This document shows positions 12,941-23,626 of a stretch of 64,000 bases of DNA, in pieces (within the stretch, counting starts at the first letter, position 1; each line of letters begins with the position of its first letter). The DNA comes from Aphrophora alni (Eukaryota; Arthropoda; Insecta; Hemiptera; Aphrophoridae). Under the pieces are notes generated by a model. The model ran no database searches and was not told the DNA's origin. It saw nothing but the letters and a program-made list of their open reading frames with translations. The DNA is taken from NCBI GenBank assembly GCA_963513935.1, contig OY740767.1:81456060-81520059 (forward strand). The letters are read 5' to 3'. A program made the position numbers and the translations under genes.

Positions 12941-14472
12941 TAAGTGAGGTTCTGCCAAAGGATGGATGTTTTCGGAATGACAGGGCTGTAGAAAAAACAA
13001 TAAAACAAAAGATTAAAGTTAAAAAAGTTAAAGTGCAGGTAAATACCAAAAAGTTAGGAAATAAAAAAGTTACTCCTTGTAGTAGGATCGAACCTGAAGT
13101 AGGCGAAAAAGTCGTCGAAAAGGAGCGCGAATATCAACCTAAACAATTAGGTAGTTTAAATATCAATATTAGAGAAGACTTGCTAGATAATAAGGACGAG
13201 CCAATTATAACTGAAAAACCCATAGAAGAAATACCCGCAATTCCAGTCGAACTTGGAACAAGTACCGGTTACCTTGAGATTGACACAGGAGCTGAAGTAA
13301 GCGTTATCCAACAGGATTACCTCGATCAATTAAAATGGAAAGATGTCAAAATCTTAGAATTACCGGTAGCGTGCCTAGAAATAATTGGGGCATTAAAAGG
13401 GAAGGTGCAAAAAATTAACAAGCAAGTCCTAATTGAAATTAAACTGTTAGATAAATGCGTAGATCTACAATTTTTGGTAGTAAAAGGTCTAAAATCTAGG
13501 ATAATTATGGGATGTGACCTTTTATATAATTTACAAGCCAAAATAAACATGCAAGAAAAATTTGCAATGTTTAAAATAGGTCAGGATAATATTAAAATCC
13601 CGTTTATTGACAAAAAAGTTGCAATAACACGTTTAAAGGGAAAATGTTTTAATATTAATTCCCGATACTATAAAAACAATAAATCAATAAATTTAATTAA
13701 ATCGGAGGTAATTAAATCCGACAAAATCGAGGCAATAAATACTAAACTCCAAACCAATAAGTTAAATGAAAATGAAATTAGCATAAATGAGTTAGTAAAC
13801 AAAGCTGAAATCGTTAATGTACCGGAAATAGAAAAAACGGGCATCAACGATGTAATGGAAGGGAATTGTAGCATGAGTCAAGATAGGAAGCCGGACACAA
13901 CAGCTAGGAATATTGATAAGGTTAGGGTACAAAACGAAGAAGGGTTGGATCAAATGATACCGAAGGGGTTATCTGTTCAACGAAGGAAGGGGCAAAAATC
14001 CAAAAATTTAATCGTACCTAAGATGCTATCTAAAGAAGCCAAGGACGAAATTTCGCGTAATAGGGCATTAAAAAATATTAATGTACCAATTAAAGTTAGG
14101 TATAGTGGTGAAAAATATCCAGTTACCAACTACGCGTCGCGACGCAGCCAAAGTAGCCGAAACTGTAAATATCCAAATAAGCGTTGTAATCCAAATCAGG
14201 CAAAGTCAAGCACTGCACTACACTGTAAATATTCCGACCACTCGATTAACAATAAAAAGTATAATAATAAACAATCACAAGAAGAATTAATATCTGTAGG
14301 AGGAACAGACACGCGTGACTACAATCAACTGTCAAAAGTGCGTGGAAAAATGTCTAAAGTCAGATTTAAAAACACTGATATTTCTGTTGTAAATAAAACT
14401 AAATTAAGTAGGAAACATGTACGGTACAAAGAGAAAGTAGGCCAAATTGGAAGTCAGCTGTGTGGACTTTAA
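12937..14472 (+). CDS. Protease-containing pol remnant, copy 1
   Basis: This frame is open for 511 residues from the Gag frameshift site. It has no ATG near its start, which fits expression only as a Gag fusion of about 886 residues. A retropepsin domain is visible: the active-site motif DTGAEVSVI at 13282-13308 (residues 116-124) and the second conserved motif IIMGCDLL at 13501-13524. It would cleave the Gag precursor as a dimer. About 300 lysine- and asparagine-rich residues follow, with none of the reverse transcriptase (YxDD), RNase H or integrase (HHCC, DDE) motifs. The basic tail may be the residue of a pol C-terminus left after an internal deletion. The GTG at 13033 is not a plausible start in an animal gene. 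Confidence 0.8.
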   Translation, partial: LISEVLPKDGCFRNDRAVEKTIKQKIKVKKVKVQVNTKKLGNKKVTPCSRIEPEVGEKVVEKEREYQPKQLGSLNINIREDLLDNKDEPIITEKPIEEIPAIPVELGTSTGYLEIDTGAEVSVIQQDYLDQLKWKDVKILELPVACLEIIGALKGKVQKINKQVLIEIKLLDKCVDLQFLVVKGLKSRIIMGCDLLYNLQAKINMQEKFAMFKIGQDNIKIPFIDKKVAITRLKGKCFNINSRYYKNNKSINLIKSEVIKSDKIEAINTKLQTNKLNENEISINELVNKAEIVNVPEIEKTGINDVMEGNCSMSQDRKPDTTARNIDKVRVQNEEGLDQMIPKGLSVQRRKGQKSKNLIVPKMLSKEAKDEISRNRALKNINVPIKVRYSGEKYPVTNYASRRSQSSRNCKYPNKRCNPNQAKSSTALHCKYSDHSINNKKYNNKQSQEELISVGGTDTRDYNQLSKVRGKMSKVRFKNTDISVVNKTKLSRKHVRYKEKVGQIGSQLCGL

Positions 14473-15535
14473 CAAGGAGTGAAGACAGATATCAAATGTA
14501 AATATTATGAATTAGTAAACACGCAATGAATGAAGATAGAAAAAGACAGGAACTAAAGTAGGCTAGGATGGGACGGTTTGCAACACAGCTGAACTAAAGT
14601 CAAGGGAAGTTCAAGGTCGACGGAAGTGGAGAGAGGGAACACGGCAGACTGAGAAAACTGAAATGAAGGAAGTAGGCCTAAATAAACAACTCAACGCATC
14701 TCAATTGATTGAAAGGCCTAAGTATTTCTATCTTACATGCTAATGTGTTTGCTAGTTTTAAATTAAATAGTAATACAGATCCAGGAAGAAAACGTTCGAA
14801 TATAACCTACGAACAAATCAGGTGCCTGGAATGGCCTAATACACGAGTCAGGGGTGTATAGGGGTTCCATATTAATTACCAGAAAATTAATTATGCGTAA
14901 AAGTTGTTAGGAGAATCGGAGTAGTTAGGATTCTGGAAGAAAGAAGTTTAACTAATAACTTAGGAAAACTTAAGAAAAAGCAAATCAAAACTTATCAAAA
15001 CAAACGAATGGAAAATGAAAGAAAAAAAAAAAAAAACTTAAACAAATAAACAATTAATTAATTAAAAAACTCTCAATTATTGTAATTGAAGCCACAAAGG
15101 CAAATAAAAAAATAAAATAAAAAAAAAGGTAATGTAAAGTGAAACGTACAAAAAACTCGGGTTGTAAAAATTCGGGAAATATGAATGCAAGGAACATAAC
15201 AGTAGTATGAAAATGTAATCCAGTAAAGTATTGTTAGTTGGTTATCAGGCAAATTAAAATGTGTCCCTGTATTTATATAAGTTGTGTACAGTATAAACAT
15301 GAGTTTTCAGTGGAAGTGAACTCACCCAGTGAACATTTCAAAAGGAAATGTATACCATGTCATGTTGTATAAATGTAATTTCAGATTATGCAGAATAAGA
15401 AGAACAATGAAATGTATAGTATGAATTGTATATATAAAAATTATGAATATGTAATCTGTAAATTGTTAGAATAGGAAGGCAGAACTAGATATAAGAATGT
15501 AATAAGATAGGAGGAAATTTGAAAGGGGAGTATTA
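14473..15535 (+). other. 3' non-coding part of internal region, copy 1
   Basis: About 1.06 kb with no open frame I can support, rich in A tracts, between the protease stop and the piggyBac insertion. It continues after the insertion at 17890-17946. A complete element would carry the rest of pol, and perhaps an envelope-like gene, upstream of such a region. Confidence 0.6.
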
Positions 15536-15539
15536 TTAT
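15536..15539. other. piggyBac target tetranucleotide, left (TTAT)
   Basis: TTAT flanks the left end where piggyBac elements normally show TTAA. The uninterrupted copy 2 also reads TTAT here (24690-24693), whereas the right flank reads TTAA. Confidence 0.85.
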
Positions 15540-15556
15540 CCTTTCGGTACTCGCGC
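15540..15556 (+). repeat. piggyBac left terminal inverted repeat
   Basis: CCTTTCGGTACTCGCGC, the exact complement of 17869-17885. A 17 bp perfect palindrome with a central A (GTTGTAAAATTTACAAC) follows at 15558-15574. Confidence 0.93.
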
Positions 15557-15739
15557 TGTTGTAAAATTTACAACAGTTGTAATTTTTTTAGTTTTGAATA
15601 CATTTTTTCCCTGTTTCGGTGCTTGGGACTGAGAGCTATTCCTTTGTTTACCTTCTCCCCACCACTCTCTCAATGCTTGCCACTTTTTTTCAAGGTCAGT
15701 CAGTGTCCAGCGAGCATTCAAGTGGTGCGCGTCATTTAT

Positions 15740-15764
15740 GTTGTACTTTTTACAACGCGCGAGT
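15740..15764 (+). promoter_or_regulatory. piggyBac left subterminal palindrome and GCGCGAGT motif
   Basis: GTTGTACTTTTTACAAC (15740-15756) followed by GCGCGAGT. The right end carries the reverse complement of the 17-mer at 17825-17841, again followed by GCGCGAGT. The conserved order suggests transposase-binding sites; that role is inferred. Confidence 0.6.
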
Positions 15765-15835
15765 GTTAACGTAGTGATTTTTTTCAGTTATTCAACGAAT
15801 TTCTTTTATTATTCTTGAACTTTTTTGTGATTAAT

Positions 15836-17581
15836 ATGTCTGATATACTTCGCACAAGTGAAATTGATGCTATACTACGTGATAGTTCAGATGATGAGGA
15901 CAATGAAAATAGTTTATTTTTAGAAGATGCTTCAGATTTGAGCGATGAAGTGATTGAACACAATGATTTTTCTGATAACAGTGAGATTGATGTTGATGAA
16001 GAAGTTTTTGAGGAAATAAGTGATGATGTTGAATTTATTATTGGAAAGGACGGAGAGACATTTTGGTGTACTTCAGAAGTGGCTCAAATTAGTAAAAGTA
16101 GAAGAAAGAACATTATAAAAAAACTTCCAGGGCCAAAAGAATGTGCTAAAAATGTAAGTACTGAAATTGAAGCTTTTTTGAAAATGATTACTATTGAAAT
16201 GATAGATGAAATCTTACAATGCACTAATAAACACATTATCTCTATATCTATCAATTTTCGTAGAGAAAGGGATTGTTTACAATCAAACAGATCAGAAATG
16301 ATGGCATTATTTGGAGTCCTTTATTTGATTGGAATTAAAAAAGGTGCTCATGCAAATGTAAAAGAGCTTTGGGCAAGTGATGGAACAGGTGTTACAATCC
16401 TTCGAGCAGCTATGAGCTACAACCGGTTTTTGTTCTTACTTCGTTCTATAAGGTTTGATGATAAAGATACTCGTAATGATCGTAAAAAAGTAGACCGACT
16501 AGCACCAATTAGATATATTTTAGATTCTTTTGTTCAAAACTGTAAAAATTGTTACAATACAGGAGAGTTTGTAACAATAGATGAAATGTTGCACCGTTTT
16601 CGGGGGAGATGCTCATTTGTGCAATATATGCCTAATAAACCGGCAAAATATGGCCTGAAGTTGTTTGCTATGTGTGATGCAAAAACGTACTATTGTAGTA
16701 ATTTTGAAGTGTACTGTGGGAAGCAACCACCGGGTCCATATGAAGTTCAGAACAGTGCTCTTGAAGTAGTAAAAAGGCTGATTCATCCCATTGAACGATC
16801 TAACAAAAACGTGACAACTGATAACTGGTATACCAGCTTACCACTTGCAGATTGTTTGCTAGAAAAGGGGTTGACGTTGATTGGAACGTTGAAAAAAAAT
16901 AAGGCAGCAATCCCTCCATCTTTTTTGCCTAGTAGAACTAGAGAGGTTGGAAGCTCAGTATATGGTTTTCAGTTTGACAAAACCTTAGTTTCATATGTAA
17001 CAAAAAAAAATAATTGTGTTGTTCTATTATCAACAATGCATGACTCAAAGGTTACAAATGAATATTCAGGCAAACCTGAAATAATAATGGACTATAATAT
17101 GACCAAAGGCGGAGTTGATACATGCGATAAAATGTGCGCATCATATTCTGTGTCAAGAATAACCCGGCGTTGGCCATTAGCCTTGTTTTATGTATTGATG
17201 AATTTGGCAAGTATAAATGGAAGAGTAATACTGATTTTCAATAAAAATGATGAAATACCTGAACGAAGGAAGGTATTTCAAAAAAACCTTGCATTGAGTT
17301 TGATGCGAAACCACTTAGAGGATCGAGCTAAAATCAAGTCACTTCCTCTTGATTTATATTCTTTTTTGGCAAAATATAGAAAAAAGGCCCAAGAAAACCA
17401 AGTGGATGAAGAGCAGCCAGCCAAAAAGAAAGGAACTTGCTGGATGTGTGGGAGAGCAAAGAATTCTTCTGCGTCAATGAAATGCAGCTTCTGTTCAAGA
17501 TTTGTTTGCAAGCAGCACGTTAACAAACAAATTGTTTGCCTATGCTGCGGTGGGGACGAATCTATTGAAAACAGTGAATAA
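15836..17581 (+). CDS. piggyBac-family transposase
   Basis: 581 residues from the ATG at 15836 (MSDILRTSE). The frame is open seven codons further up, but only from a TTG. An acidic N-terminus (about 1-70) precedes the DDE transposase fold. The expected aspartates are in context: D249 (VTIDEM), D329 (VTTDNWY), D428 and D431 (TKGGVDTCDKM). Their spacing of 80, 99 and 3 is close to that of the founding piggyBac protein. A cysteine-rich C-terminal domain begins at C535 (CWMCGR, CSFC, CKQH, CLCC), as in RING/PHD-like DNA-binding tails. A lysine cluster before it could be a nuclear signal. It would cut and rejoin the element at TTAA-type sites without leaving a footprint. No stop or missing catalytic residue is seen. 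Confidence 0.93.
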   Translation: MSDILRTSEIDAILRDSSDDEDNENSLFLEDASDLSDEVIEHNDFSDNSEIDVDEEVFEEISDDVEFIIGKDGETFWCTSEVAQISKSRRKNIIKKLPGPKECAKNVSTEIEAFLKMITIEMIDEILQCTNKHIISISINFRRERDCLQSNRSEMMALFGVLYLIGIKKGAHANVKELWASDGTGVTILRAAMSYNRFLFLLRSIRFDDKDTRNDRKKVDRLAPIRYILDSFVQNCKNCYNTGEFVTIDEMLHRFRGRCSFVQYMPNKPAKYGLKLFAMCDAKTYYCSNFEVYCGKQPPGPYEVQNSALEVVKRLIHPIERSNKNVTTDNWYTSLPLADCLLEKGLTLIGTLKKNKAAIPPSFLPSRTREVGSSVYGFQFDKTLVSYVTKKNNCVVLLSTMHDSKVTNEYSGKPEIIMDYNMTKGGVDTCDKMCASYSVSRITRRWPLALFYVLMNLASINGRVILIFNKNDEIPERRKVFQKNLALSLMRNHLEDRAKIKSLPLDLYSFLAKYRKKAQENQVDEEQPAKKKGTCWMCGRAKNSSASMKCSFCSRFVCKQHVNKQIVCLCCGGDESIENSE

Positions 17582-17868
17582 TAAACTGTAACGTAGTTAA
17601 GAAGAACAGTTAACAATAATAACGAAATTTTTGTTTTTCTAATCAAGTAAATATTTGGTATATTTTTTCTTGTAATTAAAATGTTTATATAAAAATTATT
17701 TTATTATTATTTTAAACCTTTGAAAAAATATAAAAAATTATTTATATGTACATTAGTTTATAGAATAACTTACAAAAAGTCATATTTGTAAGATAAAAGT
17801 TTAAAAAAATAGCAGAAACCCTGCGTTGTAAAAAGTACAACGCGCGAGTACTGGTGTTATACGTTTGG
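17582..17868 (+). other. piggyBac 3' untranslated and subterminal region
   Basis: AT-rich 3' region with the palindrome GTTGTAAAAAGTACAAC at 17825-17841 and two GCGCGAGTAC motifs pointing to the right end. Confidence 0.7.
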
Positions 17869-17885
17869 GCGCGAGTACCGAAAGG
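17869..17885 (-). repeat. piggyBac right terminal inverted repeat
   Basis: Exact 17 bp complement of the left terminus, ending CCGAAAGG and followed by TTAA at 17886-17889. Confidence 0.93.
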
Positions 17886-17946
17886 TTAAATATAGTGGTT
17901 TTCAATATCTTGGATTTATGGCGGAGCCGATCAAACCAGATATCTT

Positions 17947-17958
17947 AAGAGGGGTAGC
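17947..17958 (+). promoter_or_regulatory. Putative polypurine tract, copy 1
   Basis: AAGAGGGGTAGC lies immediately before LTR 2, the position used to prime plus-strand DNA. It occurs again at 24751-24762 before LTR 3. Confidence 0.6.
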
Positions 17959-20547
17959 TTACAACGGACACAACCCGTTGTAGGTCCTGGATTTTGAATT
18001 TGTAATTAATTTTATAAATTTGAATAGTCCGGACTTACCGTGGGCTAAAGCCGCATGTAGGTCACGAAAATCATGTTGACGCGGGAGGGTAGTTATCTGG
18101 CTAAGTTAAACTCTTGGACCCTGCCTGTTCGAAAAGGAATAAGGACTTGTAAAAAATACTTAAAAATTAATACGGGAAGCCAAAATCCAGAAATTAAATA
18201 AAAACAAATATCTTCAGGAAATGCATTACGCTAACCGCGTGTGTATTTACTGCAAGATTAGATAATATAAAGTCACAAAGTTACGTAAAATACAGACTAT
18301 TAAAGTATGTAAAGAAATTCAAAATTCCTCTAAATTGAAAAAGAAAAGGTTTTTCAGGCTTTTCATAAGAAGGCCTAAAATAAAGGTAAAATAAGTTTTT
18401 GCGAAATTTCGTTAAATAAAAAAGTTAATGTTAATCCACTAAGTTCAAATGATAAAAAAGTATATAAAAAAGAAAGTTTTTAAATTCTAACCAAAACAAA
18501 TTTTAGTAATGATAAACAAAATGTATAATTAAAAAGAAAAACTTGAAATTTTATTAAAGGAAAAAGGTGACAGAATTCGCACCTTTACAGCAAGATAAAA
18601 AATTAAACTTAAATTTTTATTAACTCAAAATGCTAAATAGTATGCTGATAACGTAGTTATGTAAAAATAATCCAGTATTTAAAATATGTTTCGGGAGTAA
18701 AGGAAAGCCCAAGTTTGTAGAAAATCGTTTAACTCCCTAACCCTACAGTAAAACAACCAGAAGCAGAAAAAAAGAGAAAATCCGGCTAGTTAACACAAAC
18801 CAAAAGGACATAAAGAAGTGAAAAAAAAAAACCGGGAAAAACAAAAAACAAAGACTTTTCCGGGAGAAATGGCCGCGGAAAAACGTGCGCGGGTCGTGTA
18901 CGCGAACCAAGAATCGTACGAACATCACTCGAGTTCGTGTGTAAAGAAGACAACGAGCTGAATTCAAAAATGTCACTCTCAATAAAATAGGGAAAACCCT
19001 GAAGGAGTTACAAAGGAAAAGGATTTTCAATGGCCAAAACTGCACGGAGAGAGATAAGAGTTGTACGGTAGAAGGGGCTGGCTGAAGATGAGTCTATATA
19101 AACGATTGCTCGGGGAAACTCGCGAGTCTTGATATTTCTTCGATGTAAGTGAACACATCGAGCCTTGATATTTCTGCGATGTAAGTGAACACATCGAGCC
19201 TTGATCTCGTTTTTTATAAAATACCATAGTATGCAAAAAGCTAAGTATTTTCTTAGTTAACCTAATAATTTGTATAACAAGTGTGAACATACGTCATTGC
19301 GATATTAATTTGGAATGCAGCAATAGACACAACTATAATCTACAAGAACGTCAGTGGCAACTTAGTCATTACAAAGTTGGCCTAACTTGGATTATTCTGG
19401 AGAAGTAACATAACCTACATAGCAGCTGATACATGGAGTGATTCGTATAGCTTCCGGATAGGACTCCAGGACATCACCAGGCGACCACTTGGACATGCAA
19501 CTTTAACGTCGAGAGAATAGCCGAACCGGGACTTCAGACACATCACCACAACCATCTTTAAAAATTCATCCAACATTCTTCCAGACAACCCTACAGGGAT
19601 CAACCTTCATCAACGAGACAACTTAACCAGCACGCAGAGCATCTGTAGCCTGCCATCGCTAAACAACGCTCGCGGACTTCATATCAAACGTCGCGACGCC
19701 TGGACAGTTGTGAAAAGGTCGGTAGAAACGTAAATACGTTAGTCCCTGATTAAATTTGCCTGAAATAAATTCAAATAAATTTATTTTAAAATACTGGGTT
19801 ACTTAGGATGTTAGATTAGATAAAATATTTGTATTATTAATTAAAAATTAAATTCATTAAATCGTAAATTCTAATTAAATCTTTTATTAAAATATTAATT
19901 AAATCAAATTGGGTATAAAATATTAGAATAAATTATAGTTAGGTAAATAATTGGTTCTGCCTTGTAGTTTAAGAAATTATTATTAAATTGAAAGGAAAGT
20001 TATTATTTTGTATTTGTTGGAGAAAATAAAATCCAAAAAGTTTTATTTTATGTTTGAAATAAAAAAAAAAAAAAGAATTATTAAAATTTTATTTGCTTTA
20101 TAAAAAATTTATTATTTACAAAAAACACCTAGTATTCAAATATCCCAATAGTTTATGAGTTATAGATTAAGAATTGATACAGTGAAATTTCATAAAATAT
20201 TTGCAAGCACAAATAAACAATTTACAAGGTTAGTTTCAGTGTACTCACTACTCAGAGGTTTACAAAAAGTAAAATCATTCACTTGTGTTCTAACTGAGCT
20301 AGAATCAAATATAAAGTACTGGAAGTATAACGTAGAAGTTTTTTTTTAGTCAGGATATTCAGAAAACTGAATATTCGACACATAGTTATTTCACCTAGGC
20401 CAAACAAAGCGAGATTGCCTATAAAACTTCCAGTAGGTGGAAATAACTTATTCTCAAACGAAAAACCGTTGAATAAATCGGCGTCCCAAAAAAGTGGGGT
20501 CCGAAAACATCATTCAACTTAACCAAGAAAAGGTTTACCGTTGGAGA
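17959..20547 (+). repeat. LTR 2 (shared) of retrotransposon array
   Basis: This is the 3' LTR of copy 1 and the 5' LTR of copy 2. At the two sites where copies differ it agrees with LTR 3 (G at 20349) and with LTR 1 (T at 20014). TATA box at 19095-19102. Confidence 0.9.
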
Positions 20548-20549
20548 AT

Positions 20550-20567
20550 TGGCGCCCTTCGGTGTTG
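20550..20567 (+). promoter_or_regulatory. Putative primer-binding site, copy 2
   Basis: Same TGGCGCCC sequence and spacing from the LTR end as in copy 1. Confidence 0.6.
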
Positions 20568-20966
20568 GCCCGATTTCACTTGTGGTTAAAAAATTAACCA
20601 AAAGTAAAATTCAGTCAAAAAACTAACATAAATTTATTTGTGCTTGAAACTGTGTATGTTAGCTTTAGAATTGTGTTTAATATTAAGCCATACTACTGCT
20701 ATTTTCCACGTCTGAAGTATTTCCCGGGTTCGTGTCGTATTAAGGTTCAGAGGGGGAGAGAGGAAATTAAAACATTAAAATTAATTAACCAATAAATTAC
20801 ATTTGTCGTGGTAAAATCGGAAAATTGGGGGTGTAGGCCTAAAAAGATTGGAGTAAAAATAAATTAAAAATAATTTGGAGTTTTCCGACGCTACAGATCA
20901 AAACAAAATTAAATAAATAAAAACAATTAAATCAAAATAAAATAGAATAAAAAAGCAAAAGTTAAA

Positions 20967-22094
20967 ATGGCGGATAAGCCCATGAAAGAGTTCTTCGAAC
21001 AATATAAAAAAGATAAAGAAGAAAGGGCGAAGAAAGATCAGGAAGAACTGGAAAGAAAAGAGGAAAGAAGACGGCTCAAGGATGAAAAAATCCGGGAAGA
21101 AAAGGAGGCAGAAAGGTTACAGCGAGAGAAGGAACAAAAAGAATTATACCACTTAATCTCTGGAAAGCTGGGAGACCTGGAACGAAGCCTGGAGGAAGAA
21201 AGCGTGAGGTGTAAGGAACAACATACCAAGGTGGAAGAGAAATATGCGAAAATTGAAGGAACGATCCATTTTCTGGAAGAAACGACGAGCACAATGAAGA
21301 ACACAGTAGATGAGGGCTTCAGAACAATGGAAAGTCGGGTGCAACCCGTCGAAAAGAAAATAGGAGACGTGTTGAGTCAGGGAGGTGGTAGTAGGAGTGT
21401 AGGAATAATGATGCCGCGTTATGAGAGCGAAGCAACTAAAATTGAATTTTGGGGAAACAGTAAAGAAAGGCCTAAACAATTTTTAAGGGACATAGAAGGG
21501 TTAATGGACGAGTTGAATCCCTATTTAGAAGATAGGGAGAAGATTAAATTCATTAGACGCCATCTTAAAGGTTATGCACTCGAATGGTTTAACATAACAA
21601 ACCGCGAAGAGATGAAGTATGCCGAATTTAAGGAAGCATTTTTAAATAATTACTGGTCGCTACAAAAACAAAAAGCGATCAGAAATTATATCGAAAACAA
21701 TAAGTATGTAGAGAAGGGGAATGCTAGTAGAACAGAATATTTCTGTATGGTAGTAAATAAAGCTCGAGATTTAGACCCCCCCTTATCTGAAGGTTTCCTA
21801 GTATTCACAGTAATGCAACACTTTAGCGAACAAATTAGGCTAGCAAGCATAGGTAAGCCTAGCGAAACGATTCAAGATGCGATAAACTTTTTAAACAATG
21901 TCGATATGATAGAGGAAAATCGGCGAGGCAGACCCCAGGACGCTCAAGACACGCAAAATTGGCAAAATTTCACACCTAGAAATAAACCCCATATCCAAAG
22001 ATCCTATGCTCAAAACCCGAATAACTCTAATCACCCAAGTTCCAATAACCCACGTCCTTTCAACTCAAATCCTAACCAGCAGAAAAAAAACTAA
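20967..22094 (+). CDS. Gag polyprotein, copy 2
   Basis: Identical in predicted protein to the Gag at 11813-12940 (375 residues: charged coiled coil, capsid-like domain, Asn/Pro-rich tail, no zinc knuckle). The stop again overlaps the slippery heptamer at 22085-22091. No disabling change is seen, so both copies could in principle supply Gag. Confidence 0.85.
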   Translation: MADKPMKEFFEQYKKDKEERAKKDQEELERKEERRRLKDEKIREEKEAERLQREKEQKELYHLISGKLGDLERSLEEESVRCKEQHTKVEEKYAKIEGTIHFLEETTSTMKNTVDEGFRTMESRVQPVEKKIGDVLSQGGGSRSVGIMMPRYESEATKIEFWGNSKERPKQFLRDIEGLMDELNPYLEDREKIKFIRRHLKGYALEWFNITNREEMKYAEFKEAFLNNYWSLQKQKAIRNYIENNKYVEKGNASRTEYFCMVVNKARDLDPPLSEGFLVFTVMQHFSEQIRLASIGKPSETIQDAINFLNNVDMIEENRRGRPQDAQDTQNWQNFTPRNKPHIQRSYAQNPNNSNHPSSNNPRPFNSNPNQQKKN

Positions 22095-23626
22095 TAAGTG
22101 AGGTTCTGCCAAAGGATGGATGTTTTCGGAATGACAGGGCTGTAGAAAAAACAATAAAACAAAAGATTAAAGTTAAAAAAGTTAAAGTGCAGGTAAATAC
22201 CAAAAAGTTAGGAAATAAAAAAGTTACTCCTTGTAGTAGGATCGAACCTGAAGTAGGCGAAAAAGTCGTCGAAAAGGAGCGCGAATATCAACCTAAACAA
22301 TTAGGTAGTTTAAATATCAATATTAGAGAAGACTTGCTAGATAATAAGGACGAGCCAATTATAACTGAAAAACCCATAGAAGAAATACCCGCAATTCCAG
22401 TCGAACTTGGAACAAGTACCGGTTACCTTGAGATTGACACAGGAGCTGAAGTAAGCGTTATCCAACAGGATTACCTCGATCAATTAAAATGGAAAGATGT
22501 CAAAATCTTAGAATTACCGGTAGCGTGCCTAGAAATAATTGGGGCATTAAAAGGGAAGGTGCAAAAAATTAACAAGCAAGTCCTAATTGAAATTAAACTG
22601 TTAGATAAATGCGTAGATCTACAATTTTTGGTAGTAAAAGGTCTAAAATCTAGGATAATTATGGGATGTGACCTTTTATATAATTTACAAGCCAAAATAA
22701 ACATGCAAGAAAAATTTGCAATGTTTAAAATAGGTCAGGATAATATTAAAATCCCGTTTATTGACAAAAAAGTTGCAATAACACGTTTAAAGGGAAAATG
22801 TTTTAATATTAATTCCCGATACTATAAAAACAATAAATCAATAAATTTAATTAAATCGGAGGTAATTAAATCCGACAAAATCGAGGCAATAAATACTAAA
22901 CTCCAAACCAATAAGTTAAATGAAAATGAAATTAGCATAAATGAGTTAGTAAACAAAGCTGAAATCGTTAATGTACCGGAAATAGAAAAAACGGGCATCA
23001 ACGATGTAATGGAAGGGAATTGTAGCATGAGTCAAGATAGGAAGCCGGACACAACAGCTAGGAATATTGATAAGGTTAGGGTACAAAACGAAGAAGGGTT
23101 GGATCAAATGATACCGAAGGGGTTATCTGTTCAACGAAGGAAGGGGCAAAAATCCAAAAATTTAATCGTACCTAAGATGCTATCTAAAGAAGCCAAGGAC
23201 GAAATTTCGCGTAATAGGGCATTAAAAAATATTAATGTACCAATTAAAGTTAGGTATAGTGGTGAAAAATATCCAGTTACCAACTACGCGTCGCGACGCA
23301 GCCAAAGTAGCCGAAACTGTAAATATCCAAATAAGCGTTGTAATCCAAATCAGGCAAAGTCAAGCACTGCACTACACTGTAAATATTCCGACCACTCGAT
23401 TAACAATAAAAAGTATAATAATAAACAATCACAAGAAGAATTAATATCTGTAGGAGGAACAGACACGCGTGACTACAATCAACTGTCAAAAGTGCGTGGA
23501 AAAATGTCTAAAGTCAGATTTAAAAACACTGATATTTCTGTTGTAAATAAAACTAAATTAAGTAGGAAACATGTACGGTACAAAGAGAAAGTAGGCCAAA
23601 TTGGAAGTCAGCTGTGTGGACTTTAA
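22091..23626 (+). CDS. Protease-containing pol remnant, copy 2
   Basis: Same predicted protein as 12937-14472, with the retropepsin DTGA motif and GCD motif and the same absence of reverse transcriptase and integrase. Because both copies share the missing pol, the deletion came before the duplication. The frame opens at the -1 frameshift site of copy 2 and lacks its own ATG. Confidence 0.8.
   Translation, partial: LISEVLPKDGCFRNDRAVEKTIKQKIKVKKVKVQVNTKKLGNKKVTPCSRIEPEVGEKVVEKEREYQPKQLGSLNINIREDLLDNKDEPIITEKPIEEIPAIPVELGTSTGYLEIDTGAEVSVIQQDYLDQLKWKDVKILELPVACLEIIGALKGKVQKINKQVLIEIKLLDKCVDLQFLVVKGLKSRIIMGCDLLYNLQAKINMQEKFAMFKIGQDNIKIPFIDKKVAITRLKGKCFNINSRYYKNNKSINLIKSEVIKSDKIEAINTKLQTNKLNENEISINELVNKAEIVNVPEIEKTGINDVMEGNCSMSQDRKPDTTARNIDKVRVQNEEGLDQMIPKGLSVQRRKGQKSKNLIVPKMLSKEAKDEISRNRALKNINVPIKVRYSGEKYPVTNYASRRSQSSRNCKYPNKRCNPNQAKSSTALHCKYSDHSINNKKYNNKQSQEELISVGGTDTRDYNQLSKVRGKMSKVRFKNTDISVVNKTKLSRKHVRYKEKVGQIGSQLCGL

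Larger units (their letters stand above)
15540..17885 (+). mobile_element. piggyBac-type DNA transposon, apparently complete
   Basis: 2346 bp, defined exactly by comparison with the uninterrupted second retrotransposon copy. The terminal inverted repeats are a perfect 17 bp (CCTTTCGGTACTCGCGC at the left, its complement at the right). Inside them are palindromic GTTGTA...TACAAC motifs and GCGCGAGT repeats. One open frame encodes a full transposase. Intact ends, an intact frame and a clean insertion suggest recent activity and possible current competence. Confidence 0.95.

Noticed and set aside
13033..13035. GTG as start of the protease frame
   Set aside because: GTG is not a credible animal start, and the frame is open back to the frameshift site at 12937.
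14081..14290. Plus-strand frame inside the protease/pol frame (and in copy 2)
   Set aside because: Overlaps the longer frame fully in another reading frame and has no recognisable feature.
15815..15835. TTG start for the piggyBac transposase
   Set aside because: The first ATG is at 15836 and gives a normal-length family member.
17278..17646. Minus-strand frame opposite the transposase C-terminus
   Set aside because: Shadow of the cysteine-rich domain coding sequence.
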